DNA of 64,000 nucleotides from Idiomarina fontislapidosi (GTDB lineage: Bacteria; Pseudomonadota; Gammaproteobacteria; Enterobacterales; Alteromonadaceae): assembly GCF_003226255.1 (NCBI RefSeq), contig NZ_QJST01000001.1, positions 372,001 to 436,000 on the forward strand, read 5' to 3'. Positions within the stretch are counted from its first letter, which is position 1. Each line of letters starts with the position of its first letter. Below are positions 1-8,817 of the stretch, one piece after another. Below the pieces are notes generated by a model. The model ran no database searches. It was given only the letters and a program-made list of their open reading frames with translations, and was not told the DNA's origin. The position numbers and the translations under genes were made by a program.

Positions 1-99
1 ACTTTACCGAAGCGAGAACCTGCTCGTAGAAACAATCCTTCGCGTCTATATGATGTTTTGCAATCAATGGGTATAGAAGATCAGCAACCGCTCATGTAA
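1..99 (+). CDS. C-terminal end of an unidentified protein (partial)
   Basis: Reading from base 1 in frame 1 gives 32 codons ending in TAA at 97-99, with the peptide finishing in DQQPLM. The 5' part lies outside the window. The tail is basic at first (KREPARR) and I do not recognise the family. It ends about 30 bases before xerD on the same strand and could be co-transcribed with it. The frame could also be open by chance over this short length, so this is a tentative call. Confidence 0.4.
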   Translation, partial: TLPKREPARRNNPSRLYDVLQSMGIEDQQPLM

Positions 100-130
100 G
101 CTGATAACCATTCAGTTGTTGGTATAAAGA

Positions 131-1036
131 ATGGGCATGAAAATTCACCCACACGATGCGGAGCGTATTGAGCAGTTTATCGAACATTTATGGCTGGCTC
201 ATGGTGTAAGCGAAAACACGCAAGCTGCGTACCGCAGCGATCTGAAGAAATTTTGTGAATTTTTGTCTGAACAACGCGTAGGACTGACACAAGTAAGCGC
301 TCAAGCGGTGCAGGACTATCTATTATGGCGGCGAACTCAGGGATTATCGCCTCGCAGTACGTCACGCTTTTTGAGTGCTATGAAAAAACTCACGCCCTTT
401 GCGCTCAAAGAGGGCTGGTTTAGTAGTGACCCCGTCGCGAAATTGAAACGCCCCAAGATGAGTCCATCGGTGCCACATTCGTTGACTGAACAGGATGTGT
501 TGGCATTATTAGCGGCGCCAAATACCGAGACCCCCATCGGTTTGCGCGATCGGGCCATGCTTGAAGTACTGTATGCATCGGGTTTGCGGGTCACCGAACT
601 GGTGCGATTGCAGTATGACCAAGTGTCATTACAACAAGGCTTAGTAAGAGTGGTTGGCAAGGGTGATAAAGAGCGGTTAGTGCCATTGGGAGAAGAAGCG
701 GTTGAGTGGTTATCCCGTTACTTAAAGCATGGAAGGACTGCGCTTAGCGACCGTAGCTCAGGCTGGGTGTTCATTACCCAGCGCGGCACCTTACTTACGC
801 GACAAGCATTTTGGTATCGCATTAAAGCCTACGCGGAACAGGCGCATATTCGTGCTCATCTCTCACCGCACACGCTGCGTCACGCTTTCGCTACCCATTT
901 ACTGAATCATGGTGCCGATCTACGCGTGCTGCAGATGTTGCTGGGACACAGTGATTTATCGACAACACAAATTTATACACAAGTAGCAAAAGAGCGCTTG
1001 CAACAAATGCATGCGGCGTTCCATCCAAGAGGTTAA
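131..1036 (+). CDS. xerD: Site-specific tyrosine recombinase XerD
   Basis: Tyrosine recombinase that acts with XerC at dif to resolve chromosome dimers under FtsK control. The 301-residue length is typical. The N-terminal SAM-like core-binding domain covers about residues 10-95 and the catalytic domain about 115-298. The catalytic set is complete: R153 (in SGLRVTEL), K177 (GKGDK), H247 and R250 (HTLRH), H273 (LGHSDL) and the nucleophile Y282. The position directly before dsbC and recJ favours XerD over XerC, as in E. coli. An in-frame ATG at 137 is an alternative start, since neither ATG has a strong ribosome-binding site. Confidence 0.96.
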   Translation: MGMKIHPHDAERIEQFIEHLWLAHGVSENTQAAYRSDLKKFCEFLSEQRVGLTQVSAQAVQDYLLWRRTQGLSPRSTSRFLSAMKKLTPFALKEGWFSSDPVAKLKRPKMSPSVPHSLTEQDVLALLAAPNTETPIGLRDRAMLEVLYASGLRVTELVRLQYDQVSLQQGLVRVVGKGDKERLVPLGEEAVEWLSRYLKHGRTALSDRSSGWVFITQRGTLLTRQAFWYRIKAYAEQAHIRAHLSPHTLRHAFATHLLNHGADLRVLQMLLGHSDLSTTQIYTQVAKERLQQMHAAFHPRG

Positions 1037-1047
1037 TTGAGGTCAAT

Positions 1048-1764
1048 ATGAAGTTGGGTCATACGGTTAAAACCATTGCGTTTTCGCTTTTATTTGTCGC
1101 CTTCACTGCGAACGCAAATGAGCAGTTGGATACGAGCAAACTCAAACAGTTGGGTGTTGAGGTCTTGAGTATTAAAGAATCCGGAATGCCTGGTGTGTAC
1201 GAGCTATCGACCAATCAGGGGATTGTCTATTTATCTGAGGATGGTGAGTATTTATTGGCGGGCAGTCTTTACAAACTGACCGAGGGCGGCCCCGAAAACA
1301 AAACCGAACAAGCGCTGCAATCGCTACGCAAACGCAAGGTCGCCGAGCATCAAGACGAGATGATTACTTACAAATCGTCTAAAGAAAAACATGTCATCAC
1401 CATTTTTACCGATACCACGTGCGGTTACTGCAAACGGTTACATAACAATTTAGGCAGCTATCTGGATAAAGGCATCACCATTCAATACTTAGCGTTTCCA
1501 CGTGGTGGCTTGGGCTCACAAGGCGGGCGTGAATTGCAACAAGCGTGGTGCTCAAAAGATGCTGGCGAAGCGTTATCGTCATTGTTTAACGAACAGTCTA
1601 TCAGTGCAACCACGCGCTGTGAGAACCCGGTTGGTCAACATTATCAACTCGGACAAATGCTCGGTGTTACGGGCACTCCCGCACTGATTTTGCCGAACGG
1701 ACGTATGCTTGCTGGACTGCGCGGTGCCGATGCGATTATTGCTGAAATTGAAGCTGCACAATAA
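1048..1764 (+). CDS. dsbC: Thiol:disulfide interchange protein DsbC
   Basis: Periplasmic disulfide isomerase that corrects wrong disulfides and is kept reduced by DsbD. A signal peptide is visible at residues 1-23 (hydrophobic core then ANA). Residues about 25-90 form the dimerisation domain and about 110-235 the thioredoxin-like domain. The active site CGYC is at 125-128, the cis-proline loop TGTP at 208-211, and the second structural cysteine pair is C168 and C191. The gene starts 11 bases after xerD and is followed 2 bases later by recJ, so xerD-dsbC-recJ looks like one transcription unit, the same order as in E. coli. Confidence 0.95.
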   Translation: MKLGHTVKTIAFSLLFVAFTANANEQLDTSKLKQLGVEVLSIKESGMPGVYELSTNQGIVYLSEDGEYLLAGSLYKLTEGGPENKTEQALQSLRKRKVAEHQDEMITYKSSKEKHVITIFTDTTCGYCKRLHNNLGSYLDKGITIQYLAFPRGGLGSQGGRELQQAWCSKDAGEALSSLFNEQSISATTRCENPVGQHYQLGQMLGVTGTPALILPNGRMLAGLRGADAIIAEIEAAQ

Positions 1765-1766
1765 CG

Positions 1767-3479
1767 ATGGCTTTGAAGTTAGTAAAACGCTATGGCAGTG
1801 CATCCGCTGAAGGTTTACCCGCCGAATGGCCTGACATTATCAGACAGGTTCTCGCGCATCGAGGGGTGACCACACCCGAGCAATTGAACCTTACGTTGCG
1901 CGGTATGGCACATTTCTCTCAGCTGCGCGGCATTGAGGAAGCCTGTGACGCGTTGTTAGATGCACGTACCAAAGGCGAGGCGATAGTAATCTGTGGTGAC
2001 TTTGATGCCGATGGTGCCACGAGTACGGCGCTATTGATGTCAGCATTACCACAAATGGGTTTTACCAAGGTCAGCTATCGCGTACCCAACCGTATGACAG
2101 AGGGATATGGCCTATCGGCAGCGATCGTCGATCAGTTGGCCGCGCAACAGGTTGGTTTAATTCTGACGGTTGATAATGGTATAGCCGCTCATGAGGCTGC
2201 GGAGCGCGCCGCAGAGCGGGGAATAAAGTTAGTCATCACGGACCATCACCTTGCCCCCGCGACGTTGCCACAAGCCGCTGCGATTGTGAATCCGAATCAA
2301 CCAGGGTGTGATTTTCCAAGCAAAGCGTTGGCGGGTGTCGGGGTTGCCTTTTACTTACTAGCGGCGCTGCGCGCACGCTTACGTGAAGCGGGTGAACCAA
2401 CACCGAAGTTAGCCGACTTCTTGGATTTAGTGGCATTAGGCACGGTCGCCGATGTTGTTCCTCTTGATAAAAATAATCGTATTTTAGTTCAGCAGGGGTT
2501 GAGCCGAATAAAAGCAGGGCAATGCCGTGCCGGTATACGCGCATTGATTGAACAAAGTGGTCGCGATATCGCCAAGTTGCAAGCGAGTGACCTTGGGTTT
2601 GCGATCGGTCCTCGGATTAATGCCGCCGGCCGCCTTGATGACATTAGTTTAGGTATCGAATGTCTACTCGCCGGGTCGGAGAGGGCGCAGTCGCTCGCTC
2701 AAACGCTGTGCGATTTGAATACGCAGCGACGAGAAATCGAGGCTGATATGAAGGCCGAAGCCGAGTCGATTGTCAGTCAACTGCAGCTCGATAACCAAGG
2801 TCAGCTGCCAAATGTCATCGTATTGTATAACGAACAATGGCACAGCGGGGTCATCGGCATCGTTGCAGGACGGGTTAAGGAACGCACTCATCGCCCAGTC
2901 ATTGTGTTTGCAAAAGAGAGCGAGACCCATCTCAAAGGCTCGGCACGTTCAATCGACGGCGTACACATACGCGACCTTTTAGAGCGCGTCGATACTCAGT
3001 TTCCCGATATCATCGAGCGTTTTGGTGGTCACGCGATGGCCGCTGGTTTATCGCTACCTGAAGCACAGCTCAGTGCCTTTGAAACGGCCGTCTCGCAAGC
3101 GGCTGTGGATTGGCTGACAGAAGAGGTTGTACAGCCTGTCATTTGGTCTGATGGGGCATTATCGGATGCGCAGTTAAACATTGAGTTCATTCAACAGCTC
3201 GATGCACTCGGGCCGTGGGGACAAAAGTTTCCAGAACCGATGTTCGATGGTGAGTTTCGGATCTTACAGCAACGTATCGTCGGCGAACGTCATCTGAAAC
3301 TGGTGGTGCAGACCCAAGAAGGGGGAATTTTTGATGCTATTTCATTTTATTGTGACCTTGAGCAGTGGCCCAATCACCAGTGTCAGTGGGTTGAACTTGT
3401 ATACAAGCCACAATTGAATTCTTTCCGAGGGCGTACTTCGGTGCAGTTGTTGGTGGAGCAACTGCGCGCTTTGCGGTAA
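1767..3479 (+). CDS. recJ: Single-stranded-DNA-specific exonuclease RecJ
   Basis: 5'-3' single-strand exonuclease used in RecF-pathway recombination, mismatch repair and base excision repair. The 570-residue protein has the DHH-family phosphoesterase motifs: GDFDADGATST at 77-87, DNG at 136-138 and DHH at 159-161, followed by the DHHA1 domain with GGHAMAAG near residue 420. The C-terminal OB-fold region is present. It is packed 2 bases behind dsbC and about 40 bases before prfB. Confidence 0.96.
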   Translation: MALKLVKRYGSASAEGLPAEWPDIIRQVLAHRGVTTPEQLNLTLRGMAHFSQLRGIEEACDALLDARTKGEAIVICGDFDADGATSTALLMSALPQMGFTKVSYRVPNRMTEGYGLSAAIVDQLAAQQVGLILTVDNGIAAHEAAERAAERGIKLVITDHHLAPATLPQAAAIVNPNQPGCDFPSKALAGVGVAFYLLAALRARLREAGEPTPKLADFLDLVALGTVADVVPLDKNNRILVQQGLSRIKAGQCRAGIRALIEQSGRDIAKLQASDLGFAIGPRINAAGRLDDISLGIECLLAGSERAQSLAQTLCDLNTQRREIEADMKAEAESIVSQLQLDNQGQLPNVIVLYNEQWHSGVIGIVAGRVKERTHRPVIVFAKESETHLKGSARSIDGVHIRDLLERVDTQFPDIIERFGGHAMAAGLSLPEAQLSAFETAVSQAAVDWLTEEVVQPVIWSDGALSDAQLNIEFIQQLDALGPWGQKFPEPMFDGEFRILQQRIVGERHLKLVVQTQEGGIFDAISFYCDLEQWPNHQCQWVELVYKPQLNSFRGRTSVQLLVEQLRALR

Positions 3480-3519
3480 AATACCCGTTTATGCCAATTA
3501 AACAACGAAGGGTCCTGTG

Positions 3520-4618
3520 ATGTTTGAGACAAACGCCACTTATAACGCCATTAAAGAGATGCGCTCACGCAGTGAGGCGCTCAGGGGGTATCTTTGACTA
3601 CGCTCACAAGAAAGAGCGCTTAGAAGAAGTTACTCGAGAACTCGAACAACCTGAAGTATGGGATGATCCGCCGAAGGCACAGAGTCTCGGCAAGGAACGC
3701 GCTGCGTTAGAGCAAGTCATCGAGACGCTCGACAACTTAGAGCAGGGGCTTGAGGATATCGAAGGGTTGGTTGATTTGGCTGTAGAAGCTGAAGATGAAA
3801 CCACGTTCAATGAGGCAGAAGAAGAGCTAGAACAACTGTTAACGCAGCTTGAAGCGCTTGAATTCCGTCGTATGTTTTCGCGTGAAAATGACTCATCGGA
3901 TTGCTACTTAGACATTCAGTCAGGCTCAGGTGGAACAGAAGCCCAAGACTGGGCCAATATGTTGTTGCGCATGTATTTGCGTTGGGCAGAAGCGCATGAG
4001 TTTAAAACCGAGATTACTGAGCTTTCAGAAGGCGAAGTGGCTGGCATTAAATCAGCTACCGTGCGCATCGCAGGCGAGTATGCGTATGGTTGGTTGCGTA
4101 CCGAGACAGGCGTTCACCGCTTAGTACGTAAATCACCTTTTGACTCAGGTAACCGTCGGCATACGTCCTTCGCGTCGGTATTCATTTATCCGGAAGTCGA
4201 TGACGACATCGAAATTGAAATCAACCCGGCTGATTTGCGAATTGACACGTATCGAGCGTCAGGTGCCGGTGGTCAGCACGTTAACCGTACCGATTCTGCC
4301 GTGCGTATTACGCATGAGCCAACGGGGATTGTGGTGCAGTGTCAAAGTGACCGTTCGCAACACAAAAACAAAGACTCAGCAATGAAGCAGTTAAAAGCAA
4401 AACTGTATGAGTTAGAGATTCAAAAACAGAACGAGGATAAGCAGGCACTCGAAGATTCAAAAGCTGATATCGGCTGGGGTAGCCAAATTCGTTCATATGT
4501 ACTCGATGATGCGCGTATCAAGGATTTACGCACGGGTGTCGAGAATAGAAACACACAGGCAGTGCTAGATGGTGCGCTCGACCCATTTATCGAAGCCAGC
4601 TTAAAAAGCGGTCTGTAG
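3520..4618 (+). CDS. prfB: Peptide chain release factor 2 (programmed +1 frameshift)
   Basis: RF2 recognises UGA and UAA stop codons. The true start is the ATG at 3520. A 25-codon first frame runs to an in-frame TGA at 3595-3597. Ribosomes shift +1 at CTT-T-GAC, so translation continues from GAC at 3596 to the stop at 4616-4618, giving a 365-residue protein. The GGQ motif needed for peptide release is in [15 protein letters not shown] in the C-terminal third, and the tripeptide SPF that reads the stop codon is in RKSPFDSG. It is followed 46 bases later by lysS, as in E. coli. A single uninterrupted-frame call starting at 3524 would give a wrong N-terminus. Confidence 0.95.
3583..3598 (+). promoter_or_regulatory. 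RF2 autoregulatory +1 frameshift site
   Basis: The bases AGGGGG (3583-3588, a Shine-Dalgarno-like stimulator) are followed after three bases by CTTTGAC, with the TGA at 3595-3597. This is the conserved bacterial prfB recoding signal. Low RF2 slows termination at the UGA and allows the CUU-decoding tRNA to slip +1 to UUU, which raises RF2 synthesis. Confidence 0.95.
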
Positions 4619-4664
4619 CTAAGTTAAGTCGCGATAGTAACGTATTCGAAGAGGAAGCAAGATT

Positions 4665-6176
4665 ATGACAGATAAGTCACAAACGCCGGAAGTTGATGTA
4701 AACGAACAAATCGCGCAACGAAAAGCGAAGTTGGCGGCGATTCGTGAGAAGGGCGTTGCCTTTCCTAATGATTTTCGCCGTGATTCACTTGCCGAAGAAT
4801 TACACGCTCAGTATGACGACGCCGAAAAAGAGTCACTCGAGCAACAAGGTGTGCGTGTAAAAGTTGCCGGTCGTATGATGACGCGCCGTATTATGGGTAA
4901 AGCTAGCTTTGCAACCATTCAAGATATGTCGGGCAAAATTCAGCTTTATGTAGCGCGTGATAACCTGCCCGAAGGTTTTTACAACAGCGAGTTTAAAAAA
5001 TGGGATTTAGGCGATATCGTCGGCGCCAGTGGTGTTTTGTTTAAGACGGGTACAGGTGAGCTTAGCGTACTTGTTGATGATGTGCGTTTGTTAACCAAAG
5101 CACTGCGCCCTCTACCGGATAAATTCCATGGGTTAGCGGATCAAGAAACGCGCTATCGCCAACGTTACCTTGATTTGATTACCAATGAAGAATCTCGTAA
5201 CACTTTTCTCGTGCGTTCTCGCGTCATTGACTACATCCGTCGTTACCTCAACGAGCGTCAGTTCCTTGAAGTCGAAACACCGATGATGCAAACCATCCCT
5301 GGTGGTGCGTCTGCGCGCCCATTCTCAACTCACCATAACGCGCTAGACATGGAGCTTTTCCTGCGTATTGCACCGGAGCTCTACCTTAAGCGTTTAGTGG
5401 TCGGTGGCTTTGAGAAAGTGTTCGAAATTAACCGTAACTTCCGTAACGAGGGTCTATCGACGCGTCACAACCCTGAGTTCACCATGTTGGAGTTCTACTG
5501 GGGCTACGCAGATTACTTCGACTTAATGGATATGACGGAAGATATGCTGCGTGGTATCGCTCAAGACGTGTTGGGTTCAACCACCTTTGAAAGTGCCGGT
5601 GTCACTTATGATTTCGGCCAACGTTTTGAGCGCATGACGGTATTAGAGGCAATTATCAAGTATATGCCTGAAGTCACTGAAGAACAGCTCAATGACCGCG
5701 AACAAGCGACCGCTATTGCCGAGAAAGTCGGTGTTGAGGTTCAGTCCGCTTGGGGCTTAGGCAAAATTCAAATCGAAATTTTTGAAACGGTCGCTGAGCA
5801 TCGTTTGATCCAACCAACGTTCATTACAGCTTATCCAGCCGAAGTGTCGCCGTTGGCGCGCCGTAACGATGACAACCCATTTGTCACCGACCGCTTTGAG
5901 TTCTTTGCGGGCGGACGTGAGTTAGCGAACGGCTTCTCGGAGCTGAATGATGCTGAAGATCAGGCGCAACGTTTCCGTGATCAAGTGGAAGCTAAAGAAG
6001 CGGGTGACGACGAAGCGATGTTCTACGATGAAGACTATGTCACTGCGTTGGAGCATGGTATGCCACCGACGGCGGGTGAGGGTATTGGTATCGATCGTTT
6101 GGTGATGCTGTTAACGGATTCATCGACCATCCGTGACGTGCTCTTATTCCCACATATGCGTCCTAAAGCAGATTAA
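4665..6176 (+). CDS. lysS: Lysyl-tRNA synthetase (class II)
   Basis: Charges tRNA-Lys. The 503-residue protein has an N-terminal OB-fold anticodon-binding domain (about residues 65-150, with [18 protein letters not shown]) and a class II catalytic core. Motif 1 is around [10 protein letters not shown], motif 2 is [14 protein letters not shown], and motif 3 is [11 protein letters not shown] near residue 475. The start at 4665 is preceded by GAGGAAG. The gene follows prfB and ends in a clear intrinsic terminator. Confidence 0.97.
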   Translation: MTDKSQTPEVDVNEQIAQRKAKLAAIREKGVAFPNDFRRDSLAEELHAQYDDAEKESLEQQGVRVKVAGRMMTRRIMGKASFATIQDMSGKIQLYVARDNLPEGFYNSEFKKWDLGDIVGASGVLFKTGTGELSVLVDDVRLLTKALRPLPDKFHGLADQETRYRQRYLDLITNEESRNTFLVRSRVIDYIRRYLNERQFLEVETPMMQTIPGGASARPFSTHHNALDMELFLRIAPELYLKRLVVGGFEKVFEINRNFRNEGLSTRHNPEFTMLEFYWGYADYFDLMDMTEDMLRGIAQDVLGSTTFESAGVTYDFGQRFERMTVLEAIIKYMPEVTEEQLNDREQATAIAEKVGVEVQSAWGLGKIQIEIFETVAEHRLIQPTFITAYPAEVSPLARRNDDNPFVTDRFEFFAGGRELANGFSELNDAEDQAQRFRDQVEAKEAGDDEAMFYDEDYVTALEHGMPPTAGEGIGIDRLVMLLTDSSTIRDVLLFPHMRPKAD

Positions 6177-6193
6177 GTCCAAAATAATCTAAC

Positions 6194-6221
6194 AGCCACC
6201 CTTGTCGGGTGGCTTTTTTTT
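6194..6221 (+). terminator. Intrinsic terminator of prfB-lysS
   Basis: AGCCACCC pairs with GGGTGGCT (8 bp) around a 5-base loop and is followed directly by a run of Ts. It lies 18 bases after the lysS stop. Confidence 0.93.
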
Positions 6222-6308
6222 AGTCTACCATTTAATAAATTAGAAAAAAGAAACAAGGAACCGTTCTTTATTATTCAATTTTATTAAACGTTAGGTAATG
6301 GAGACTGA

Positions 6309-6791
6309 ATGTACCATTTAGAGTTTGACACCCCGCTGGGTCACATGGTGGCGATGGCTAATGAAGCCCATTTGACGGGTCTTTACTATAAAGATCAGAA
6401 GAATGTGCCCGATTTGACCGAGTCGGTCGTCAATCATAAGCATCCTGTGTTGATGCAAACGCGAGCGCAATTAGAAGAGTATTTTGCTGGTTGCCGACAG
6501 AAGTTCAGTTTACCACTGCGCGTAAAAACCACTGATTTTCAAAACCAGGTGTTATCAACACTTCGCGATATCCGTCCTGGCGATACGCTGTCTTATAAGT
6601 GTATTGCGGAGCGTATCGGGCGTCCCAAAAGTGTTCGAGCAGTCGCTAATGCAGTGGCAAGAAATCCCTTTATTATCGTTATTCCTTGTCATCGAGTGAT
6701 AGGTATCAAAGGCGAGTTGAGAGGGTTCTCGGCTGGAATTCATCGAAAGCAAGCGTTGATTGAGCGTGAGCAAAAATTAAGGGGCGAATAA
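6309..6791 (+). CDS. ogt: Methylated-DNA--protein-cysteine methyltransferase
   Basis: Repairs O6-alkylguanine and O4-alkylthymine by irreversible transfer of the alkyl group to its own cysteine. The 160-residue protein has the active-site motif PCHRV at 126-130 (nucleophile C127), preceded by the helix-turn-helix part around RAVANAVARNP and followed by the GFSAG stretch. There is no Ada N-terminal regulatory domain, so it is a stand-alone Ogt-type enzyme. GGAG lies a few bases before the ATG. The gene has its own upstream gap of 132 bases and its 3' end shares an 11-bp inverted repeat with the convergent slyD terminator. Confidence 0.92.
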   Translation: MYHLEFDTPLGHMVAMANEAHLTGLYYKDQKNVPDLTESVVNHKHPVLMQTRAQLEEYFAGCRQKFSLPLRVKTTDFQNQVLSTLRDIRPGDTLSYKCIAERIGRPKSVRAVANAVARNPFIIVIPCHRVIGIKGELRGFSAGIHRKQALIEREQKLRGE

Positions 6792-6803
6792 ATCGCCCCT
6801 TAA
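6777..6803 (-). terminator. slyD terminator overlapping the end of ogt
   Basis: TTAAGGGGCGA (6777-6787) and TCGCCCCTTAA (6793-6803) form a perfect 11-bp inverted repeat around a 5-base loop that contains the ogt stop codon. Read on the minus strand the hairpin is followed by a T-run (the AAAAA at 6772-6776), so it fits an intrinsic terminator for ygfZ-slyD. On the plus strand there is no T-run, so termination of ogt here is less certain. Confidence 0.75.
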
Positions 6804-6830
6804 TCGAATGAACCGTTAATCACTCCGTGA

Positions 6831-7313
6831 TTAGTGGTCTTCACCGTCTGTGTGAACGTGACCGTGCTCAAGCTCTTGCTCGGTTGCGTCACGTACTTCA
6901 ACAACTTCAACATCAAAGTTAAGGTTCACACCAGCGAGTGGGTGGTTACCGTCTACAGTGACTTCGTCGTCGTTAACTTCAACGATGATGACAGATTGGT
7001 CACCTTGGTCAGTGCTTGCACGGAACTGCATACCTGGCTGCACATCGTTTTCACCGAACAGGTTGCGTGGAACTGTTTGGATCAAACCTTCATGACGCTC
7101 ACCGTATGCTTCTTCAGGACCGATTTCGGCAGTAAATTTCTCGCCGATTTCTTTACCTTCCAATGCATTTTCTAAACCTGGGATCAGCATGCCTCGGCCA
7201 TGGATAAAGCTCAGTGGATTGCCTTCCTTAGACTGATCCAATGTTTGACCTTCAGCTGTCTTAACAGTGTAATGGATGGCGACCACTTTATTCGGGGCAA
7301 TTGCTTCGCTCAT
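6831..7313 (-). CDS. slyD: FKBP-type peptidyl-prolyl isomerase, SlyD type
   Basis: Cytoplasmic prolyl isomerase and chaperone. The 160-residue protein opens with the FKBP half (VVAIHYTVKTAEGQTLD), carries the inserted-in-flap domain around residues 75-125, and returns to the FKBP core with HPLAGVNLNFDVEVVEV. The metal-binding tail is short, only HGHVHTDGEDH, compared with the long His/Cys-rich tail of E. coli SlyD. It starts 5 bases downstream of the ygfZ stop, so the two are probably co-transcribed. Confidence 0.88.
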   Translation of the reverse strand: MSEAIAPNKVVAIHYTVKTAEGQTLDQSKEGNPLSFIHGRGMLIPGLENALEGKEIGEKFTAEIGPEEAYGERHEGLIQTVPRNLFGENDVQPGMQFRASTDQGDQSVIIVEVNDDEVTVDGNHPLAGVNLNFDVEVVEVRDATEQELEHGHVHTDGEDH

Positions 7314-7318
7314 AATAG

Positions 7319-8218
7319 TTAACCTAATTGATAAGGCAGTGTGTGTATTTCCAAGAGACTATCGTCGTCACCTTGCAAACGGAGCGGAGTACCTACCTCA
7401 ATATCTATTGGTAATACCGCTAAACCATCCACTTGGGTGTCGGTACGATTCACTGCCATAATTATCGTACCTCCTCGACGCCAATTATCACTCACTTTCC
7501 GTTCAACCTGCGAGCCCGCCTTTACGGGGTTTTGTGCAGAACCGCTGACACGGAACAGTGCGCGTTTTTGTTTACCCAAGTAACGCATTCGGGCAACAGT
7601 CTCTTGGCCGATATAACAACCTTTCTTAAAATCAATTCCGTCCCACGCTTGCACATTAAGCATTTGTGGCACGAATTGTTGCGCAAGTTCACCAACGACC
7701 TGAGGGCGCACTCGTTCAATTTCAAGGGCATCCCACAATTTTTCGTCAGAATTGCACGTAATTTCTGTTCTATATACTAGCACGAACTGATGAGGTTCGC
7801 TGCCAACCTTGATTTGAGCCAATAACTCGCTTTCCTGTGGCGCGGCAAAATTGTCATGTTCGGTGGCTGCACCAACAAGGCAAATATCAGCGGTTTTGTC
7901 TTCAAAAGATACTTTATTAAACACACCGTATTTTTGAAACTGCGCCAGTGAAGCTGCCATTGCAGAGTGATTCATCACAAGCCAAAACTCATTATCTGCG
8001 TAGCAATAAAGCCAAAATACACTCAGCGTTTTACCTGTTGGCTCGCAGTGAGCTGAGAAACACACGTCACCGGGTTTTAAACCATTCAGGTTACAGGTCA
8101 GTTGCCCCTGAAGAAAACTGCGTGCATCGTCGCCGTTTACGGACAATACGCCATAGCGGGTTAACGGACATAACACCGTATCCTGTTCGGAAGCGTGCTC
8201 TGACATGACTTTGCTCAT
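7319..8218 (-). CDS. ygfZ: Folate-binding protein YgfZ (tRNA/Fe-S maintenance)
   Basis: YgfZ binds tetrahydrofolate, belongs to the GcvT-like fold family, and supports iron-sulfur enzymes such as MiaB. The 299-residue protein has the family signature KGCYIGQE at 199-206 with the conserved cysteine C201. The start at 8218 is preceded by AAGGAG on the minus strand. A second ATG lies four codons in. It is divergent from sdhE and leads the ygfZ-slyD unit. Confidence 0.93.
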   Translation of the reverse strand: MSKVMSEHASEQDTVLCPLTRYGVLSVNGDDARSFLQGQLTCNLNGLKPGDVCFSAHCEPTGKTLSVFWLYCYADNEFWLVMNHSAMAASLAQFQKYGVFNKVSFEDKTADICLVGAATEHDNFAAPQESELLAQIKVGSEPHQFVLVYRTEITCNSDEKLWDALEIERVRPQVVGELAQQFVPQMLNVQAWDGIDFKKGCYIGQETVARMRYLGKQKRALFRVSGSAQNPVKAGSQVERKVSDNWRRGGTIIMAVNRTDTQVDGLAVLPIDIEVGTPLRLQGDDDSLLEIHTLPYQLG

Positions 8219-8292
8219 TTAAAAGGCTCCTTTAATTGCCATGTCATGCTAATATGAGGCTATTGAATTTGAATTCAAGGCTGGGAGTAAAA

Positions 8293-8565
8293 ATGTTCAC
8301 ATTAAAGCAATCCGAAGAAGCATTAAAAGACAAGCGTCGGCTTAAATGGGCGTGTCGTCGTGGAATGCTCGAACTGGATGTGTTATTCGAACCCTTCGTT
8401 GACGAAGCTTATGACCATTTGAGCGATGACGACAAAGCGGTGTTTCGTCGCCTTGTTACCTGCGATGACCCGGATCTATTCGCTTGGTTCATGGGCCATA
8501 AACAATGTCCCGATGCGGAACTTCAGCGTATGGTTGATCTCATGCTGGCACGCGTTAAGGTCTAG
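8293..8565 (+). CDS. sdhE: FAD assembly factor SdhE
   Basis: Small protein that promotes covalent flavinylation of succinate dehydrogenase and fumarate reductase. The ATG at 8293 follows GGGAG at 8283-8287 and gives 90 residues, the normal family size. An upstream in-frame ATG at 8236 would add 19 residues with no family support. The conserved RGMLE (RGxxE) motif is at 23-27. It is followed 3 bases later by a short gene in the place where ygfX (cptA) sits in E. coli. Confidence 0.92.
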   Translation: MFTLKQSEEALKDKRRLKWACRRGMLELDVLFEPFVDEAYDHLSDDDKAVFRRLVTCDDPDLFAWFMGHKQCPDAELQRMVDLMLARVKV

Positions 8566-8568
8566 TTT

Positions 8569-8817
8569 ATGGTGCACTTGCAGTCCGGCGACAGACTGCT
8601 ATCCGTCAGTGAAGATGCGCTGCAGTGGTGGGTCGACGGTGAACATTGGCAGGGCACGTTTGCCTGGCAGTGTCTTTTTAACACATGGTTGCTTATTCGG
8701 TTGACTCAAAAATCGACGCACGGCAAAAAGCAAACACTGTACTTTTGTTTTTATCGTAGGCAATTAACGCCGGCGCTTTGGTGTCAGCTCCGGCGTTGTC
8801 TTGAATGCCGTTTATAA
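8569..8817 (+). CDS. Short YgfX-like protein
   Basis: An 82-residue protein directly downstream of sdhE. It is Trp-rich ([11 protein letters not shown]) and ends in a basic stretch with repeated LRR/CRL residues. Position and flavour suggest a reduced YgfX/CptA relative, whose C-terminal cytoplasmic half has this character. YgfX is usually about 135-150 residues with two N-terminal membrane spans, and no such pair is visible here. Its 3' end overlaps the convergent nadB by 6 bases. The assignment rests mainly on gene order. Confidence 0.6.
   Translation: MVHLQSGDRLLSVSEDALQWWVDGEHWQGTFAWQCLFNTWLLIRLTQKSTHGKKQTLYFCFYRRQLTPALWCQLRRCLECRL

Noticed and set aside
3524-3596. Start of prfB at 3524 in the main frame
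   Set aside because: The N-terminus would be non-homologous; the frameshift from the ATG at 3520 explains the gene.
7341-7780. Open frames on the plus strand inside ygfZ
   Set aside because: Shadows of the conserved ygfZ frame, which holds the KGCYIGQE signature.
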